From Streptomyces albireticuli (GTDB lineage Bacteria > Actinomycetota > Actinomycetes > Streptomycetales > Streptomycetaceae), in NCBI RefSeq assembly GCF_002192455.1, contig NZ_CP021744.1:2200001-2264000 (forward strand): a stretch of 64,000 bases of DNA. The letters are read 5' to 3'. Shown piece after piece: positions 34,269-44,050 of this stretch. The notes beneath the pieces were generated by a model. That model did not search any database and was not told the DNA's origin. It saw only the letters and a list, made by a program, of their open reading frames with translations. Positions within the stretch are counted from its first letter, which is position 1. Each line of letters opens with the position of its first letter. The translations under genes and the position numbers were made by a program.

Positions 34269-37200
34269 GTGAGCAGCGATCGGGACGCGATCCGCGCGGG
34301 CGGGACAACAGCCGGCGAGGAACGGTCCGACGCGGGCCACGAGAACGAGCCCGAGCAGACGGGTGAGTTCACCATCGACTACACCCCGCCTGCCTGGTAC
34401 ACGCAGAACGCGGCGACGCCCGCGGCGGGCTCGGACGGTGCGGCCCCCAGCGGCCTGGACGCGGTGGCTCCGCCGCCGCCTTCGGGTGAACCGCTCGCGG
34501 CGTTCCCCACGGCGGCGGATCCTGAGCCCGCGCCTTCCTTCCCTGTCTCCGGCGCGGACTTCGACTCCGGTGCGGACGCCACCGATGCCGATGCCGCGCC
34601 CGTCGGCGGGCCGGAACCGGCCCTGGGCCGGGCCCCGGAGGGCGCGGCCGCGGCTCCGGCCGAGGAGCCGGATCACGGTGTAGCGTCCCACGACGCCCCG
34701 GCCCCCTTCGGCACGGACAGCGCCGTGGACTCGTCCGCCGATCCGGTGACGGACTCCGCCGCCGGTTCCGCGCCGGCCGTGGAGCCCGGCCCCGCCGTGG
34801 AACCCGCCGACACCGCACACTCCGTGGGCGCCACGCACGCCGTGGCCGATCCCGCCGCCGACGCCGTCGCGGACGCGGTTCCGGACACGGCGCCGGACCC
34901 CGTCGACGCGGCGAGCGGTGACGTGCGTCGCGAGGGCACCATGCGGTTCTCCGCCGCCGCCCTGCACGAAGAGATCGCCGGCCGTGCCGCTGACGAGCCG
35001 GCGAGGGCCCCGGAGGTCCTGGGCGCCCCGGACACGCCGAACGTCCCGGAGGCCGCGGCCACCCCCGAGTCCCCGCAGGTCCCGGACGCGCAGGCCCAGC
35101 AGGCCCCGGACGCGCAGGCGCAGCAGTGGACCCCGCCCGCGCCCCCCGCGCTGCCGCCGCTGCCCCCGGACTTCCAGCCCGCCGTCGCGCCGCAGCCGGA
35201 GGCCGCGGCACCGAGCGCCCAGGGGGGTTACGGCTACCCGCGCCCGGACGCGCCGGAAGCGCCCGTACCGGCGGCTCCCGTTCCGGCACCGGCTCCTGCC
35301 CCGACGCCTGTCCCGACGCCTGTCCCGACCCCTGCTCCCGCACCCGCACCCGCACCCGCACCGCAGGGCGGCTACGGCTACCCGCGCCCCGAACTCCACG
35401 GCGCACCGGCACCGGCACCGGCCCCGGCCCCGCAAAGCGACCCCGTACCCGCCACCGGCTACGGCTACCCGGCCCCCGGGCAGCAGACCGCGCCCCAGGA
35501 CGCCCCGCAGTCCGCGGCCCCCGCGCCGACGGCACAGGGCGGCTACGGCTACCCCGCCCCCGAGGCGGCCGGTTTCCCGGCGCCGTACGCCGGTCAGCCC
35601 GTGAGCGGCACCGGGGCTCCCGTCGCCCACGGTTCCCCGCTGCCCGCCTCGCAGGAGACTCCCGCCGCCCCGAGCGAGCCGGGACCGGCGCAGGCGGCCG
35701 CGGGCTACGGCTACCCCCGCCCCGAGCTGCCGGCCCCGCACGCGCCGGCCGACGGCACCGTGCCCCCCGGCGGCTACGGCTACCCGCGCCCCGACGCGCA
35801 GACCGCTCCCCCGGCCGCCGCCCACCCCCAGGCGGCAGCGCACGGCGCGCCCCTGCCCGCGCCCGTCACCGGTGCGGCCCCCGCGCCGCAGGCCGTCCCG
35901 CCGACCGGCTACCCGCAGGCCGCGCCGGCGCCCCTCCCGCCCGCCCTCGACGGCTTCGCCCCGCAGGGCGGTCACCCGCAGCCCGGGCAGCCGGTCGGCC
36001 AGGCGCACCCCGCCGCCGCGGCCCTGCCCCCGGCCGTCGGGCCCGACGCGCACGCCGCCCAGGCGCCCGCGCCGCTCCCGCCGCTCGCCGGGACCCCGCA
36101 GGCCCAGGCGCACCACCCGCAGGCGAACGTCCCGCAGCCGGACGCGGCCCAGGCCGCTCCCCAGGCGTCCCCGCAGGCCGAGCCCCACCCCGGGATGCCC
36201 GTCGACCCGCGCGCCGGCGGCTGGCCCACCGTCTCGCCCGAGCAGCGGCAGCGGTCCGTGCACGGCGCCCCGCTCGGCTTCACGGCCTCCATGGAGCTGT
36301 CGTCCGAGCGGCTGCTGCGGAGCAAGCCCAAGCCGAAGAAGCAGATCACCAGCAACCGCTTCAAGTTCGGCGGCAAGAAGGAGGAGGCGGAGCGGCAGCG
36401 GAAGCTGGAGCTGATCCGTACGCCCGTCCTCTCCTGCTACCGCATCGCCGTCATCAGCCTCAAGGGTGGCGTCGGCAAGACGACCACGACCACGGCCCTC
36501 GGCGCGACGCTCGCGAGCGAGCGCCAGGACAAGATCCTGGCCATCGACGCCAACCCGGACGCGGGCACGCTCGGCCGCCGCGTACGCCGTGAGACCGGCG
36601 CGACGATCCGCGACCTCGTGTCCGCGATCCCCAGCCTGCACAGCTACATGGACATCCGCCGCTACACCTCGCAGGCGCCCTCCGGTCTGGAGATCATCGC
36701 CAACGACGTGGACCCGGCGGTCTCCACCACCTTCAACGACGAGGACTACCGGCGGGCGATAGACCTGCTGGGCAAGCAGTACCCGATCATCCTCACCGAC
36801 TCGGGCACCGGCCTGCTCTACAGCGCCATGCGCGGCGTCCTCGACCTCGCCGACCAGCTGATCATCGTCTCGACACCGTCCGTCGACGGCGCGAGCAGCG
36901 CCAGCACCACGCTCGACTGGCTGCACGCGCACGGCTACGCCGACCTCGTCTCGCGCAGCGTCACCGTCATCTCGGGGGTCCGCGAGACCGGCAAGATGAT
37001 CAAGGTGGAGGACATCGTCTCCCACTTCGAGACGCGCTGCCGCGGGGTCGTCGTCGTGCCGTTCGACGAGCACCTGGCCACGGGTGCGGAGGTCGATCTG
37101 GAGATGATGCGGCCGAAGACGCGGGAGGCGTACTTCAACCTGTCCACGCTGGTCGCGGAGGACTTCACGCGGGCCCAGCAGCAGCGCGGGCTGTGGACCG

Positions 37201-37406
37201 GGGAGAATCCGCCGGCCCATCAGGCGCCGCCGGTGCCGGGGGCGTACGCGCCCGAGCAGGCGGCTCAGCCGGGGCCCGCGGTGTACGGGTACGACCCTTA
37301 CACGGGGCAGCCGTTGGCTCAGCCGCAGCCGGGGTATCCGGTGCCGGGTTCGGTGCCGGGGCAGGGTGGGTGGCCTCCGCAGTATCCGCAGGGGCCGCAG
37401 CAGTAG
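34269..37406 (+). CDS. EspI-like MinD/ParA ATPase with long Pro/Ala-rich N-terminus
   Basis: 1045 aa from the GTG at 34269 with GGAGG 6 nt upstream. Residues 1-~680 are disordered and rich in Pro, Ala, Gln and acidic residues, with six copies of a GYGYPRP/GYGYPAP motif between ~319 and ~510. A basic strip ([29 protein letters not shown] split by turns) precedes a MinD/ParA-type ATPase domain with Walker A KGGVGKTT near residues 732-739 and [12 protein letters not shown] after it. The C-terminus is again Pro/Gln/Tyr-rich. The plan matches mycobacterial EspI, an ESX-1 protein reported to regulate secretion in response to ATP. Its position after eccE supports that role here. Confidence 0.9.
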   Translation: MSSDRDAIRAGGTTAGEERSDAGHENEPEQTGEFTIDYTPPAWYTQNAATPAAGSDGAAPSGLDAVAPPPPSGEPLAAFPTAADPEPAPSFPVSGADFDSGADATDADAAPVGGPEPALGRAPEGAAAAPAEEPDHGVASHDAPAPFGTDSAVDSSADPVTDSAAGSAPAVEPGPAVEPADTAHSVGATHAVADPAADAVADAVPDTAPDPVDAASGDVRREGTMRFSAAALHEEIAGRAADEPARAPEVLGAPDTPNVPEAAATPESPQVPDAQAQQAPDAQAQQWTPPAPPALPPLPPDFQPAVAPQPEAAAPSAQGGYGYPRPDAPEAPVPAAPVPAPAPAPTPVPTPVPTPAPAPAPAPAPQGGYGYPRPELHGAPAPAPAPAPQSDPVPATGYGYPAPGQQTAPQDAPQSAAPAPTAQGGYGYPAPEAAGFPAPYAGQPVSGTGAPVAHGSPLPASQETPAAPSEPGPAQAAAGYGYPRPELPAPHAPADGTVPPGGYGYPRPDAQTAPPAAAHPQAAAHGAPLPAPVTGAAPAPQAVPPTGYPQAAPAPLPPALDGFAPQGGHPQPGQPVGQAHPAAAALPPAVGPDAHAAQAPAPLPPLAGTPQAQAHHPQANVPQPDAAQAAPQASPQAEPHPGMPVDPRAGGWPTVSPEQRQRSVHGAPLGFTASMELSSERLLRSKPKPKKQITSNRFKFGGKKEEAERQRKLELIRTPVLSCYRIAVISLKGGVGKTTTTTALGATLASERQDKILAIDANPDAGTLGRRVRRETGATIRDLVSAIPSLHSYMDIRRYTSQAPSGLEIIANDVDPAVSTTFNDEDYRRAIDLLGKQYPIILTDSGTGLLYSAMRGVLDLADQLIIVSTPSVDGASSASTTLDWLHAHGYADLVSRSVTVISGVRETGKMIKVEDIVSHFETRCRGVVVVPFDEHLATGAEVDLEMMRPKTREAYFNLSTLVAEDFTRAQQQRGLWTGENPPAHQAPPVPGAYAPEQAAQPGPAVYGYDPYTGQPLAQPQPGYPVPGSVPGQGGWPPQYPQGPQQ
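35223..35795 (+). repeat. Six-fold GYGYPRP-type repeat inside the EspI-like gene
   Basis: Motif copies start near 35223, 35370, 35457, 35538, 35703 and 35772. Each has GYGYP followed by RP or AP and then D or E or G, spaced irregularly by Pro/Ala linkers of 25-55 residues. A pattern of regular aromatic stickers in a disordered chain. Confidence 0.8.
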
Positions 37407-37424
37407 TGACGGTGCGGGTTTGAG

Positions 37425-37460
37425 GGGGCGGGGCCGGGGATTTTTCCCCGGCCCCGCCCC
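37425..37460 (+). terminator. Strong terminator of the EspI-like gene
   Basis: 16-bp perfect arms (37425-37440 and 37445-37460) with a TTTT loop, 19 bp past the stop. Confidence 0.85.
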
Positions 37461-37496
37461 TTCCCGCTGCGTCCGATATGCGGCTCCGCCGCGTGG

Positions 37497-37542
37497 CGGG
37501 GGCTCCGCCCCGGACCCCGGTCCTCAACGCCGGACAGGCTGA
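37497..37542. repeat. Interspersed intergenic repeat, copy 1
   Basis: The segment reads GGGGCTCCGCCCCGGACCCC, GGTCCTCAACGCCGGAC, AGGCTGA in order. The same string recurs at 52525-52570, and its second half recurs in both orientations at 57391-57440. It is not coding. I recognise it as a very common Streptomyces intergenic repeat. Confidence 0.8.
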
Positions 37543-37655
37543 CTTGGCACCCGGAACCATGCGGCCGAGGCCTCCGGCAAGTCCCCACACGACGGTGGGC
37601 GGGCCGGATTCTCATCCAGCCCGCCCACCGTCGTTCACCTCAAGCAAACCGCGCG

Positions 37656-38621
37656 CTACCGCGCCACCACCTGCGACTCGTGCGCCGTCACCAGGTCACG
37701 CGCCCGCTTCACATCGCCCGCCATGCACAGCAGCAGCGCCTCGATGGACTCGAACTTCTCCATGCCGCGCAGGTAGGCCAGGAAGTCCACGGCCACGTGG
37801 AGGCCGTACAGATCGAGGTCCGTACGGTCGATGGCGTAGGCCTCCACCGTGCGCTCGGTCGCGTCGAACTGCACGTTCGTGCCGACCGAGATCGCCGCGG
37901 GCATGGCCTCCTCGCCGACGACGAGCCAACCGGCGTAGACGCCGTCGGCCGGGATGGCGGTGTGCGGGAGGGTCTCCACATTGGCCGTGGGGTAGCCGAG
38001 CTCGCGGCCGCGCTGCGCGCCCTGGACGACGACGCCCTCGACGCGATGCGGGCGGCCGAGGATCTCCATGGCGCCCGCGACGTCGCCCTCGGCGACCAGC
38101 CGGCGGGTCAGCGTGGACGAGAACGGCAGCCCGCCGCCCGCCTCACCGGTCACGTACAGGTCGATGACCTCGACGCCGTAGTCGTAGGTGGCGCCGAGCT
38201 CCTTGAGGAACTCCACGTCGCCGGCGGCGCGGTGGCCGAAGCGGAAGTTGGGGCCCTCGACGACGAGCTTGGCGTGCAGCTTGTCGACCAGCACCTTCAC
38301 CACGAAGTCGGCGGGCGAGAGCTTCGAGAACTCCGCCGTGAACGGCAGGATCAGCACCGCGTCCACGCCCAGCTCCGCCATCAGCTCCGCACGCCGGTGG
38401 TGCGGGGCCAGCAGCGGCGGGTGGCTGCCCGGCCGGACGACCTCGCTGGGGTGCGGGTCGAAGGTCACGACGACCGAGGGCACGCCGAGCTCCCGTGCCC
38501 GCTCCACCGCGCGGCCGATGATCAGCTGGTGCCCCCGGTGCACCCCGTCGTACGAGCCGATGGTGACGACGCTGCGCCCCCAGTCCTGGGGGATGTCCTC
38601 CAAGCCACGCCAGCGCTGCAC
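37656..38621 (-). CDS. ribF: Bifunctional riboflavin kinase / FAD synthetase
   Basis: 321 aa. The N-terminal half is a nucleotidyltransferase-type FAD synthetase (VVTIGSYDGVHRGHQLII with the HxGH-like turn; VVEGPNFRFGHRAAGD; GLPFSSTLTRR), and the C-terminal half is riboflavin kinase (HRVEGVVVQGAQRGRELGYPTANV, then DGVYAGWL). Makes FMN and then FAD from riboflavin and ATP. Start is a GTG at 38621. It is downstream of the protease-NTPase gene on the same strand and 51 bp from it. Confidence 0.95.
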   Translation of the reverse strand: MQRWRGLEDIPQDWGRSVVTIGSYDGVHRGHQLIIGRAVERARELGVPSVVVTFDPHPSEVVRPGSHPPLLAPHHRRAELMAELGVDAVLILPFTAEFSKLSPADFVVKVLVDKLHAKLVVEGPNFRFGHRAAGDVEFLKELGATYDYGVEVIDLYVTGEAGGGLPFSSTLTRRLVAEGDVAGAMEILGRPHRVEGVVVQGAQRGRELGYPTANVETLPHTAIPADGVYAGWLVVGEEAMPAAISVGTNVQFDATERTVEAYAIDRTDLDLYGLHVAVDFLAYLRGMEKFESIEALLLCMAGDVKRARDLVTAHESQVVAR

Positions 38622-38672
38622 TGTGCCCGCTCCTCGCCCGAACCCGAACTTTTGTCTGTCGATTACGCAGGT

Positions 38673-41600
38673 CTAAGAGTGCCATGCCGGTTCGCGCCGC
38701 TCAGCATCGGCCGGTCCACCGACTGTCAGATCTTCGTCATCTTCTTCCGCGGTCAGTCTGATCCGCGCCTGCGGGCCCACCACGACCGCCCACTGCGCGG
38801 GCGCGGAGCGCAGCCAGCCGCGCACCTGGCCGCCGAACACCGGGACCTCGCGGGCCAGCTGGGTCAGCCGCCGGTCGAAGCACGCCGCCCCTTCCGCGCT
38901 GCGGGCCATGAGCAGGCCGATGCGGTGCACCAGGTCGCGGGTGCGGGCCTCGGCCCGCACGCCGGCGCCCGTGGCCACCGCGCGCAGCAGCGCGTCGAGG
39001 ACGGTGATGTCCCGCTCGAACGGGCCGTACTGCTCGCGCTCCAGCAGCACCTCCAGGAGCTCCTGGCGCAGGGGGCGCGAGAGAGGGGTGCCGGGGGCGG
39101 CGAGGACGGGCGCGAGGGCGCGGCGGACCTGGGCGGAGCGGTTGCCCAGCAGCTGGACGACGAGCGGGAAGAGGACGGACCGGGCGGCGGGGCCCGCCTC
39201 CAGGCGGCGGTCCACGAAGGCCGCCGCGTGCCCGGCGCCCTCGGGGCGGTGCTCGACGTGCTCCCGCACGAGCGAGGCGGCGCGGCGGGCCAGGGCGGGC
39301 GTGGTGACCTCGGCCAGGGCGGCGAGGACCTCGCCGGGGCCGTCCCCCGGCTCGTACAGCCTGGCCCGGAAGACGGCGAGGACGGGCTCGGGGTGGGTGG
39401 ACAGCGCGGCGGCGAGGGCGCGGGCGGGGACGTGGGCGTCGCCGGCGGCGAAGCGGACGAGGGCCTGCGGGAGGTATTTGCCGCGGGTCTCGTCGTCGCG
39501 GACGAGCAGGCAGAGCGCCGTGCCGTGCAGGGCGCCCTCGGCGGGTCGGGACAGCAGGGCCAGGGCGGAGTAGCGCAGCAGCTCGCGGTCGGCGGTGGTG
39601 GTGACGTGGGGGGCGGCCTTGAGGGCGTAGGCGGCCGCGGCGACGTGGCGCTCGACGCGGTCGTCGTGGGCCCAGCGGTCGACGGCCCGGCAGATCGCGG
39701 ACGGCTCGTCCTCGGCGAGGGCGACCAGGAGCTCGTCGGCCCGGGGGTGGCCCGCGTCGACGAGGGACTCGGCGAGGTCGTCGACGGCGTGGTGGCGGTG
39801 GGTGTGCAGGAGGACCTGGGCGGCGGTGGAGACCGTGGGGCGCACGCAGTCGCCGTAGGGCGGGCCCTGGAGGGGGCGCTCGTCGGCGAACCAGCGGCAC
39901 AGGAGGGTCTGCGCGGCGCAGGGGTCCTCGGCGAGGACGGTGGCCACGGTGGGCAGGAAGCGGTCGCTCTGGGGCGGGTGGGCCACCTGGTGCGCCTGCG
40001 GTTCGAGCTGCTGGGTCTGGGCGGCGCCGGGCGGCGGGCCGTCCGCGGGCACCAGGAGCCGGAGCAGGTCCAGGCGGTCGGCGAGGCCGAGGGGCAGCCG
40101 GAGCCAGAACCAGGGCCCGAACTCGGCGAGGCCGCCGAGGGGGCCCGCGGGGTCGCTGTCGAAGCCGCCGATGGCGAGCGAGCGGGTGGTCAGCCGCTCG
40201 GCCAGCAGCCGCAGGGTGCCCAGAAAGGGGGTGGCGTCGGGGACGCGCAGCAGCGTCTCGCCGAGGAGGTGCGCGGCCCACCAGGCGGGATCGGGGAGCG
40301 CCGGGACGTGCTCGTCGGGCCCGGTGGACGGGCGGGGCGCGAGGGAGAGGGCCTCCGCGGCGTGGATCAGCCCGTCGAGCCGGGTGGCGAGCTCCGCGGG
40401 GCCGGAGCGGCGGCCGAGGAGCAGCATCGCCTGGAGGACCGGGCCGATGCGGTGGCGCGGTACGGGCACGGGCTTGGGCCGCTCCTTGCCGCGGGCCCCG
40501 GCGCGGGTGCGGCGGCGGGCGGCCGCCGTCCTGGGCGGCCTGCTGGAGCCGGGCGGCGGCGGGACGTGGCCCTCGGGCGCGGGGCCGCCGCCCGGCCGGG
40601 ACGGCAGCCGGGGCTCCGTCTCGGCGGGCGGGCCCTCCGGCTCGTACCAGCGGTGGACGAGGGTGTGCAGGGCGGCGTCGAGGTCGAGGTGCGCGCCTTG
40701 CAGCCAGTCGGCGAACTCCTCGTGCCCGAAGCGGTAGCCCGTGCCGGCCGGGACGAGCATGCCTTCGGTGAGGACGGCGGAGGCCCAGCCGTTCCGCCAG
40801 GGGAAGAGCTCCTCGAAGGCCTCGCGGTCCAGCTCGCCCTGTCCCGGGCCCAGGCAGCGCCGGGCGGCCTCGTGGAGCTGACCCGCCACCCGGGCGGCGA
40901 GCCGGCGGACGGCGGTGCCGCGCAGGGGCGGCCGGCGGTCGGCCGAGAGCCTTACGGCGATCCGCAGGCAGATCAGGTCGAGGTAGGCGGCGAAGACGCC
41001 CCAGCGGTCGGGGGGCGGGGCGTCCTCGTCCTCGCCGCCGTCGGGGGCGGCTCCCCCGGCCGCCCAGGCCCGTCCGCCGTGGACCGGGAGGGCCGCGCGG
41101 ACCTCGGCGAGGAGGCGCAGGGCGAGCGGGTGGGCGGCGTCGCCCTCCTGGATCGCCTCGGCGGGGACGCCGTAGACGGCACGGGCCTGGGCGGCCTGGC
41201 AGGGCGTGAGGTCGGTGAGGCGGACGCAGGACGGCAGGCCGCGGTGGACGGCCGTGTCCAGGGGGGTGTGGAGGGTGGTGCGCGGGAAGAGGGCGCCGGC
41301 GGTCTCCCAGTGCTCCGGGCGGCAGGCGACGACGAGCCGGGCCGCCGTGCCGTCCAGCCACTCGGCCGTGGCCGCCGTCCACGACGGCAAGGCGTGGGCG
41401 AGGACGGGCGGCACCTCCTCGGGCCCGTCGAGGATGACGAGGAGCGGCCGGCCGACGCGCTGGGCGAGGGCCGCGACGGCCTCCGGGGTGGCCTCCGCCG
41501 GGTCGCCGACCGTGCCCGCGGCGCCCGCCGAGGCGGTGACGATCCGGCCGGCCGCCTCCAGGGCGCGGGCCACGGCGTCCCGCACGCTCTCGTCGCCGTC

Positions 41601-42818
41601 CTCCAGGTCGGCGCCGCGCAGCCAGATCGTCGGCGCGGGCTCCGGGCCCCGGGCGCGGCGGGTGGCGAGCGCGCCGAGCTCGGTGGTGCGGCCCGTGCCG
41701 GGCCCGCCGACGAGGCCGAGGACCCGGGCTGCGGGCGGCCGGGCCTCCGCGTCCTCCTCGGGCTCGTCGTCCGGGGATCCCTCCTCGGGCGCGGGCCCCT
41801 CCTCGCAGGCGTCCGGGCCCGCCGTGCCGCCCGCGTCGCCCGCTCCGGGGCTCCCGGGGGCGTACGGGGAGCCGGCGCCGTGCCCCGGCCCGTACGGACT
41901 CTCCGCGCCGTACGGGCCCTCCCCGCCGTACGTACGGCCGTCGGCGCCGCCGCAGGTCTCCGCGGGCAGGCCCGGGGACAGCCCGGCCGCGACGGTCACC
42001 CCGCCGTGGACGTCGTGGTCGAGGCCGCAGGGCACCCGCTCGCGCGGGCGGCGGCCGGTGTCCAGGAAACGGGCGAATTCGCGGGCGACCTCGGGGCGGT
42101 CGACGGGGTCGCGCCAGACCCGGGAGGTGGTGACGGGGCCGAGCGAGGTCGCCGTGAGCTGGAGGGCGCCCGCGAGGTTGAGGTCGGGGCCGTAGGCGGG
42201 GACGGTGGCGCCGTTGTGCTCCAGGAGGCGGGCCAGGGGGCCGTCCGGGCAGGCCAGGGCGGCCGCCCGGAGGGGGATGGCGAAGCCGCCGGAGCGGCGC
42301 TCGGCGTGCAGCGCGGTACCGAGGACGGCGACGACGGTGCCGGTGCGGGCGTCGAGGACGGGGCCGCCCGTGGCCTCCTCGCCCAGGCGCAGGCCGTCCC
42401 GCTCGCCGACGGAGAGCTCCACCGCGGCGTCGAGCAGATGGAAGCGGTCGGTGGCGGTGTACGTCACCAGGGCCTCGCCGACGATCCGGGCGTTCTGCCA
42501 GCGGCCGGCCCGGAGCCGGACCTCCGCACCGTCCTCCAGGTACTCCGCGGCGGCGACGGGCAGCGGCTGGACGCCGAGGCCCTCGGTCCGCACCAGCGCG
42601 AGATCGGACCCGGGCAGCGGGGTGACGGCCTCGGCCCCGACGAGGCAGGTGCGCTCCCCGGGCGCGAGCAGGACCAGGCGGGCGAGGCCGTCGACCGCCT
42701 CATGGCTGGTGATCATGGTGCCGCGGTCGTCCGCGAGGAAACCCGTGCCGCGCGGACGCCCGGCGAGGTCTCTGATGCGTACCAAGTTCTCGTCCGCATC
42801 GGTCCGTCGACCGCTCAT
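38673..42818 (-). CDS. Trypsin-like domain fused to an NTPase region; both active sites altered
   Basis: 1381 aa from the ATG at 42818 with GGGGAGG 8 nt upstream; the GTG at 42842 is less likely. The N-terminal ~190 residues have a chymotrypsin-like fold pattern with H39 (ITSHEAV) and D72 (GSDLALVR), but the GDSGGP position reads EATGGP, placing Thr150 where the nucleophile Ser belongs. A Gly/Pro linker (~290-365) leads to an AAA/STAND-like NTPase: the P-loop GGPGTGRT at 371-378 has Arg377 for the usual Lys, and Walker B is PLLVILDGPEEV. About 850 residues of Leu/Ala/Arg-rich helical repeats follow, probably a solenoid. No signal peptide, so cytoplasmic. Conservation between truB and ribF is from memory. 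A signalling or sensor role seems likelier than a digestive one. Confidence 0.85.
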   Translation of the reverse strand: MSGRRTDADENLVRIRDLAGRPRGTGFLADDRGTMITSHEAVDGLARLVLLAPGERTCLVGAEAVTPLPGSDLALVRTEGLGVQPLPVAAAEYLEDGAEVRLRAGRWQNARIVGEALVTYTATDRFHLLDAAVELSVGERDGLRLGEEATGGPVLDARTGTVVAVLGTALHAERRSGGFAIPLRAAALACPDGPLARLLEHNGATVPAYGPDLNLAGALQLTATSLGPVTTSRVWRDPVDRPEVAREFARFLDTGRRPRERVPCGLDHDVHGGVTVAAGLSPGLPAETCGGADGRTYGGEGPYGAESPYGPGHGAGSPYAPGSPGAGDAGGTAGPDACEEGPAPEEGSPDDEPEEDAEARPPAARVLGLVGGPGTGRTTELGALATRRARGPEPAPTIWLRGADLEDGDESVRDAVARALEAAGRIVTASAGAAGTVGDPAEATPEAVAALAQRVGRPLLVILDGPEEVPPVLAHALPSWTAATAEWLDGTAARLVVACRPEHWETAGALFPRTTLHTPLDTAVHRGLPSCVRLTDLTPCQAAQARAVYGVPAEAIQEGDAAHPLALRLLAEVRAALPVHGGRAWAAGGAAPDGGEDEDAPPPDRWGVFAAYLDLICLRIAVRLSADRRPPLRGTAVRRLAARVAGQLHEAARRCLGPGQGELDREAFEELFPWRNGWASAVLTEGMLVPAGTGYRFGHEEFADWLQGAHLDLDAALHTLVHRWYEPEGPPAETEPRLPSRPGGGPAPEGHVPPPPGSSRPPRTAAARRRTRAGARGKERPKPVPVPRHRIGPVLQAMLLLGRRSGPAELATRLDGLIHAAEALSLAPRPSTGPDEHVPALPDPAWWAAHLLGETLLRVPDATPFLGTLRLLAERLTTRSLAIGGFDSDPAGPLGGLAEFGPWFWLRLPLGLADRLDLLRLLVPADGPPPGAAQTQQLEPQAHQVAHPPQSDRFLPTVATVLAEDPCAAQTLLCRWFADERPLQGPPYGDCVRPTVSTAAQVLLHTHRHHAVDDLAESLVDAGHPRADELLVALAEDEPSAICRAVDRWAHDDRVERHVAAAAYALKAAPHVTTTADRELLRYSALALLSRPAEGALHGTALCLLVRDDETRGKYLPQALVRFAAGDAHVPARALAAALSTHPEPVLAVFRARLYEPGDGPGEVLAALAEVTTPALARRAASLVREHVEHRPEGAGHAAAFVDRRLEAGPAARSVLFPLVVQLLGNRSAQVRRALAPVLAAPGTPLSRPLRQELLEVLLEREQYGPFERDITVLDALLRAVATGAGVRAEARTRDLVHRIGLLMARSAEGAACFDRRLTQLAREVPVFGGQVRGWLRSAPAQWAVVVGPQARIRLTAEEDDEDLTVGGPADAERREPAWHS

Positions 42819-42988
42819 CCGCCGAACCTCCCCGCCGTGCACTTACTGCGACGTTAGGCAGCGGATGATCGGCAGGACAGATCGCACCAGGAACGCGCCC
42901 CCTTCCACCCCCTCGATTCACTCCGAGCGCCTGCCCAATGGGGTGAATCCTCGGCACGGGATGGATAGGGAACCGGAGGGAGGGGGAT

Positions 42989-43030
42989 CGTGGGACGGGA
43001 GCGTGTCGCAAGGCACGCTCCCGTCCCACG
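42989..43030. terminator. Hairpin between truB and the protease-NTPase gene
   Basis: 17-bp perfect arms (42989-43005 and 43014-43030) with an 8-nt loop, in the 320-bp gap between the truB stop and the start of the next minus-strand gene. Confidence 0.8.
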
Positions 43031-43080
43031 GTGAGGCCACCGGGACCACCACCCGGCCCCAAGGCCCCCGGAACATGCGG

Positions 43081-43120
43081 GACGCCCCCACGGCGGTCGG
43101 TGGACCGCCCCGGGGGCGTC
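43081..43120 (-). terminator. truB terminator hairpin
   Basis: GACGCCCCC (43081-43089) pairs with GGGGGCGTC (43112-43120), with an inner GGCGGTC/GACCGCC stem, 18 bp past the truB stop. With the hairpin at 42989 it isolates the ribosome-biogenesis operon from the genes to its left. Confidence 0.8.
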
Positions 43121-43138
43121 TGGATGCCGCGGTCCGGC

Positions 43139-44050
43139 TCAGCCGAAGACGGCCAGGCTCTTGGCCCGCCCGCCCTGGTTCTCGACCAGGACCAGGAAGC
43201 GCCCGTCCGGACCGAAGACCGCTATCGGGCCCGTGGTCTCGAAGAGCGGCATCCTGACCCGGACGCCGTTGGCGAGCAGGCGCGCCTGCTCCTCCGTGAC
43301 GTCCCAGCGCGTGAAGGCCGCCTCGGCCGCCTCCGCCACGGGCATGATCGTCAGCTCCTCCTGGAGCTGGTCCAGCGTGCGGGCCTCGCCCAGCCCGTAC
43401 GGGCCGACGCGGGTGCGCCGCAGCGCCGTCAGATGGCCGCCGACACCCGTGTCCGCGCCCAGGTCACGGGCGAGGGCACGGACGTACGTACCGGACGAGC
43501 AGACGACGGAGACCAGCAGGTCCTGCACCGGGGTGCCGTCCGCCGCCTCCGCCGGGTGCACGGCGTGCACGGCGTGCACGGCGAAGGAGGAGACCGTCAC
43601 CGGGCGGGCCGGGATCTCGAAGTCCTCGCCCTCACGGGCCCGCGCGTACGACCGCTTGCCGTCGATCTTGATGGCGCTGACCTTCGACGGCACCTGCATG
43701 ATGGCGCCGGTGAGCTTGGCGACACCCGCGTCGATCGCCTCACGGGTGACGCCCGAGGCGTCGGCGGACGAGGTGATCTCGCCCTCCGCGTCGTCCGTCA
43801 CGGTGTTCTGGCCGAGCCGGATCGTCGCGACGTACTCCTTCTCGGTCAGCGCGAGGTGACCGAGCAGCTTGGTCGCCCGCTCGATCCCGAGGACGAGCAC
43901 ACCGGTCGCCATCGGGTCGAGCGTCCCCGCGTGGCCGACGCGCCGGGTCCGCGCGATGCCGCGCATCTTCGCGACGACGTCGTGCGAGGTGAAACCGGCC
44001 GGCTTGTCGACGACGACCAGCCCGTCCGGCGGGGTCTCCTTGTGCTTCAT
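43139..44050 (-). CDS. truB: tRNA pseudouridine(55) synthase TruB
   Basis: 303 aa. Converts U55 of the tRNA T-loop to pseudouridine. The N-terminal LVVVDKPAGFTSHDVVAK and the catalytic-Asp motif RVGHAGTLDPMATGVLVL are clear. The C-terminal PUA-like region is present. Starts inside the rbfA stop (ATGA overlap), so the two are coupled. A small in-frame tandem repeat (three GTGCACGGC units on the plus strand at 43556-43582) codes HAVHAVHAV. Confidence 0.96.
   Translation of the reverse strand: MKHKETPPDGLVVVDKPAGFTSHDVVAKMRGIARTRRVGHAGTLDPMATGVLVLGIERATKLLGHLALTEKEYVATIRLGQNTVTDDAEGEITSSADASGVTREAIDAGVAKLTGAIMQVPSKVSAIKIDGKRSYARAREGEDFEIPARPVTVSSFAVHAVHAVHPAEAADGTPVQDLLVSVVCSSGTYVRALARDLGADTGVGGHLTALRRTRVGPYGLGEARTLDQLQEELTIMPVAEAAEAAFTRWDVTEEQARLLANGVRVRMPLFETTGPIAVFGPDGRFLVLVENQGGRAKSLAVFG

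Noticed and set aside
37680..42857. Plus-strand open frame of 1725 codons opposite ribF and the protease-NTPase gene
   Set aside because: Antisense of two well-supported genes; composition (Gly/Val/Arg/Asp) is that of a GC-rich shadow and no domain is seen.
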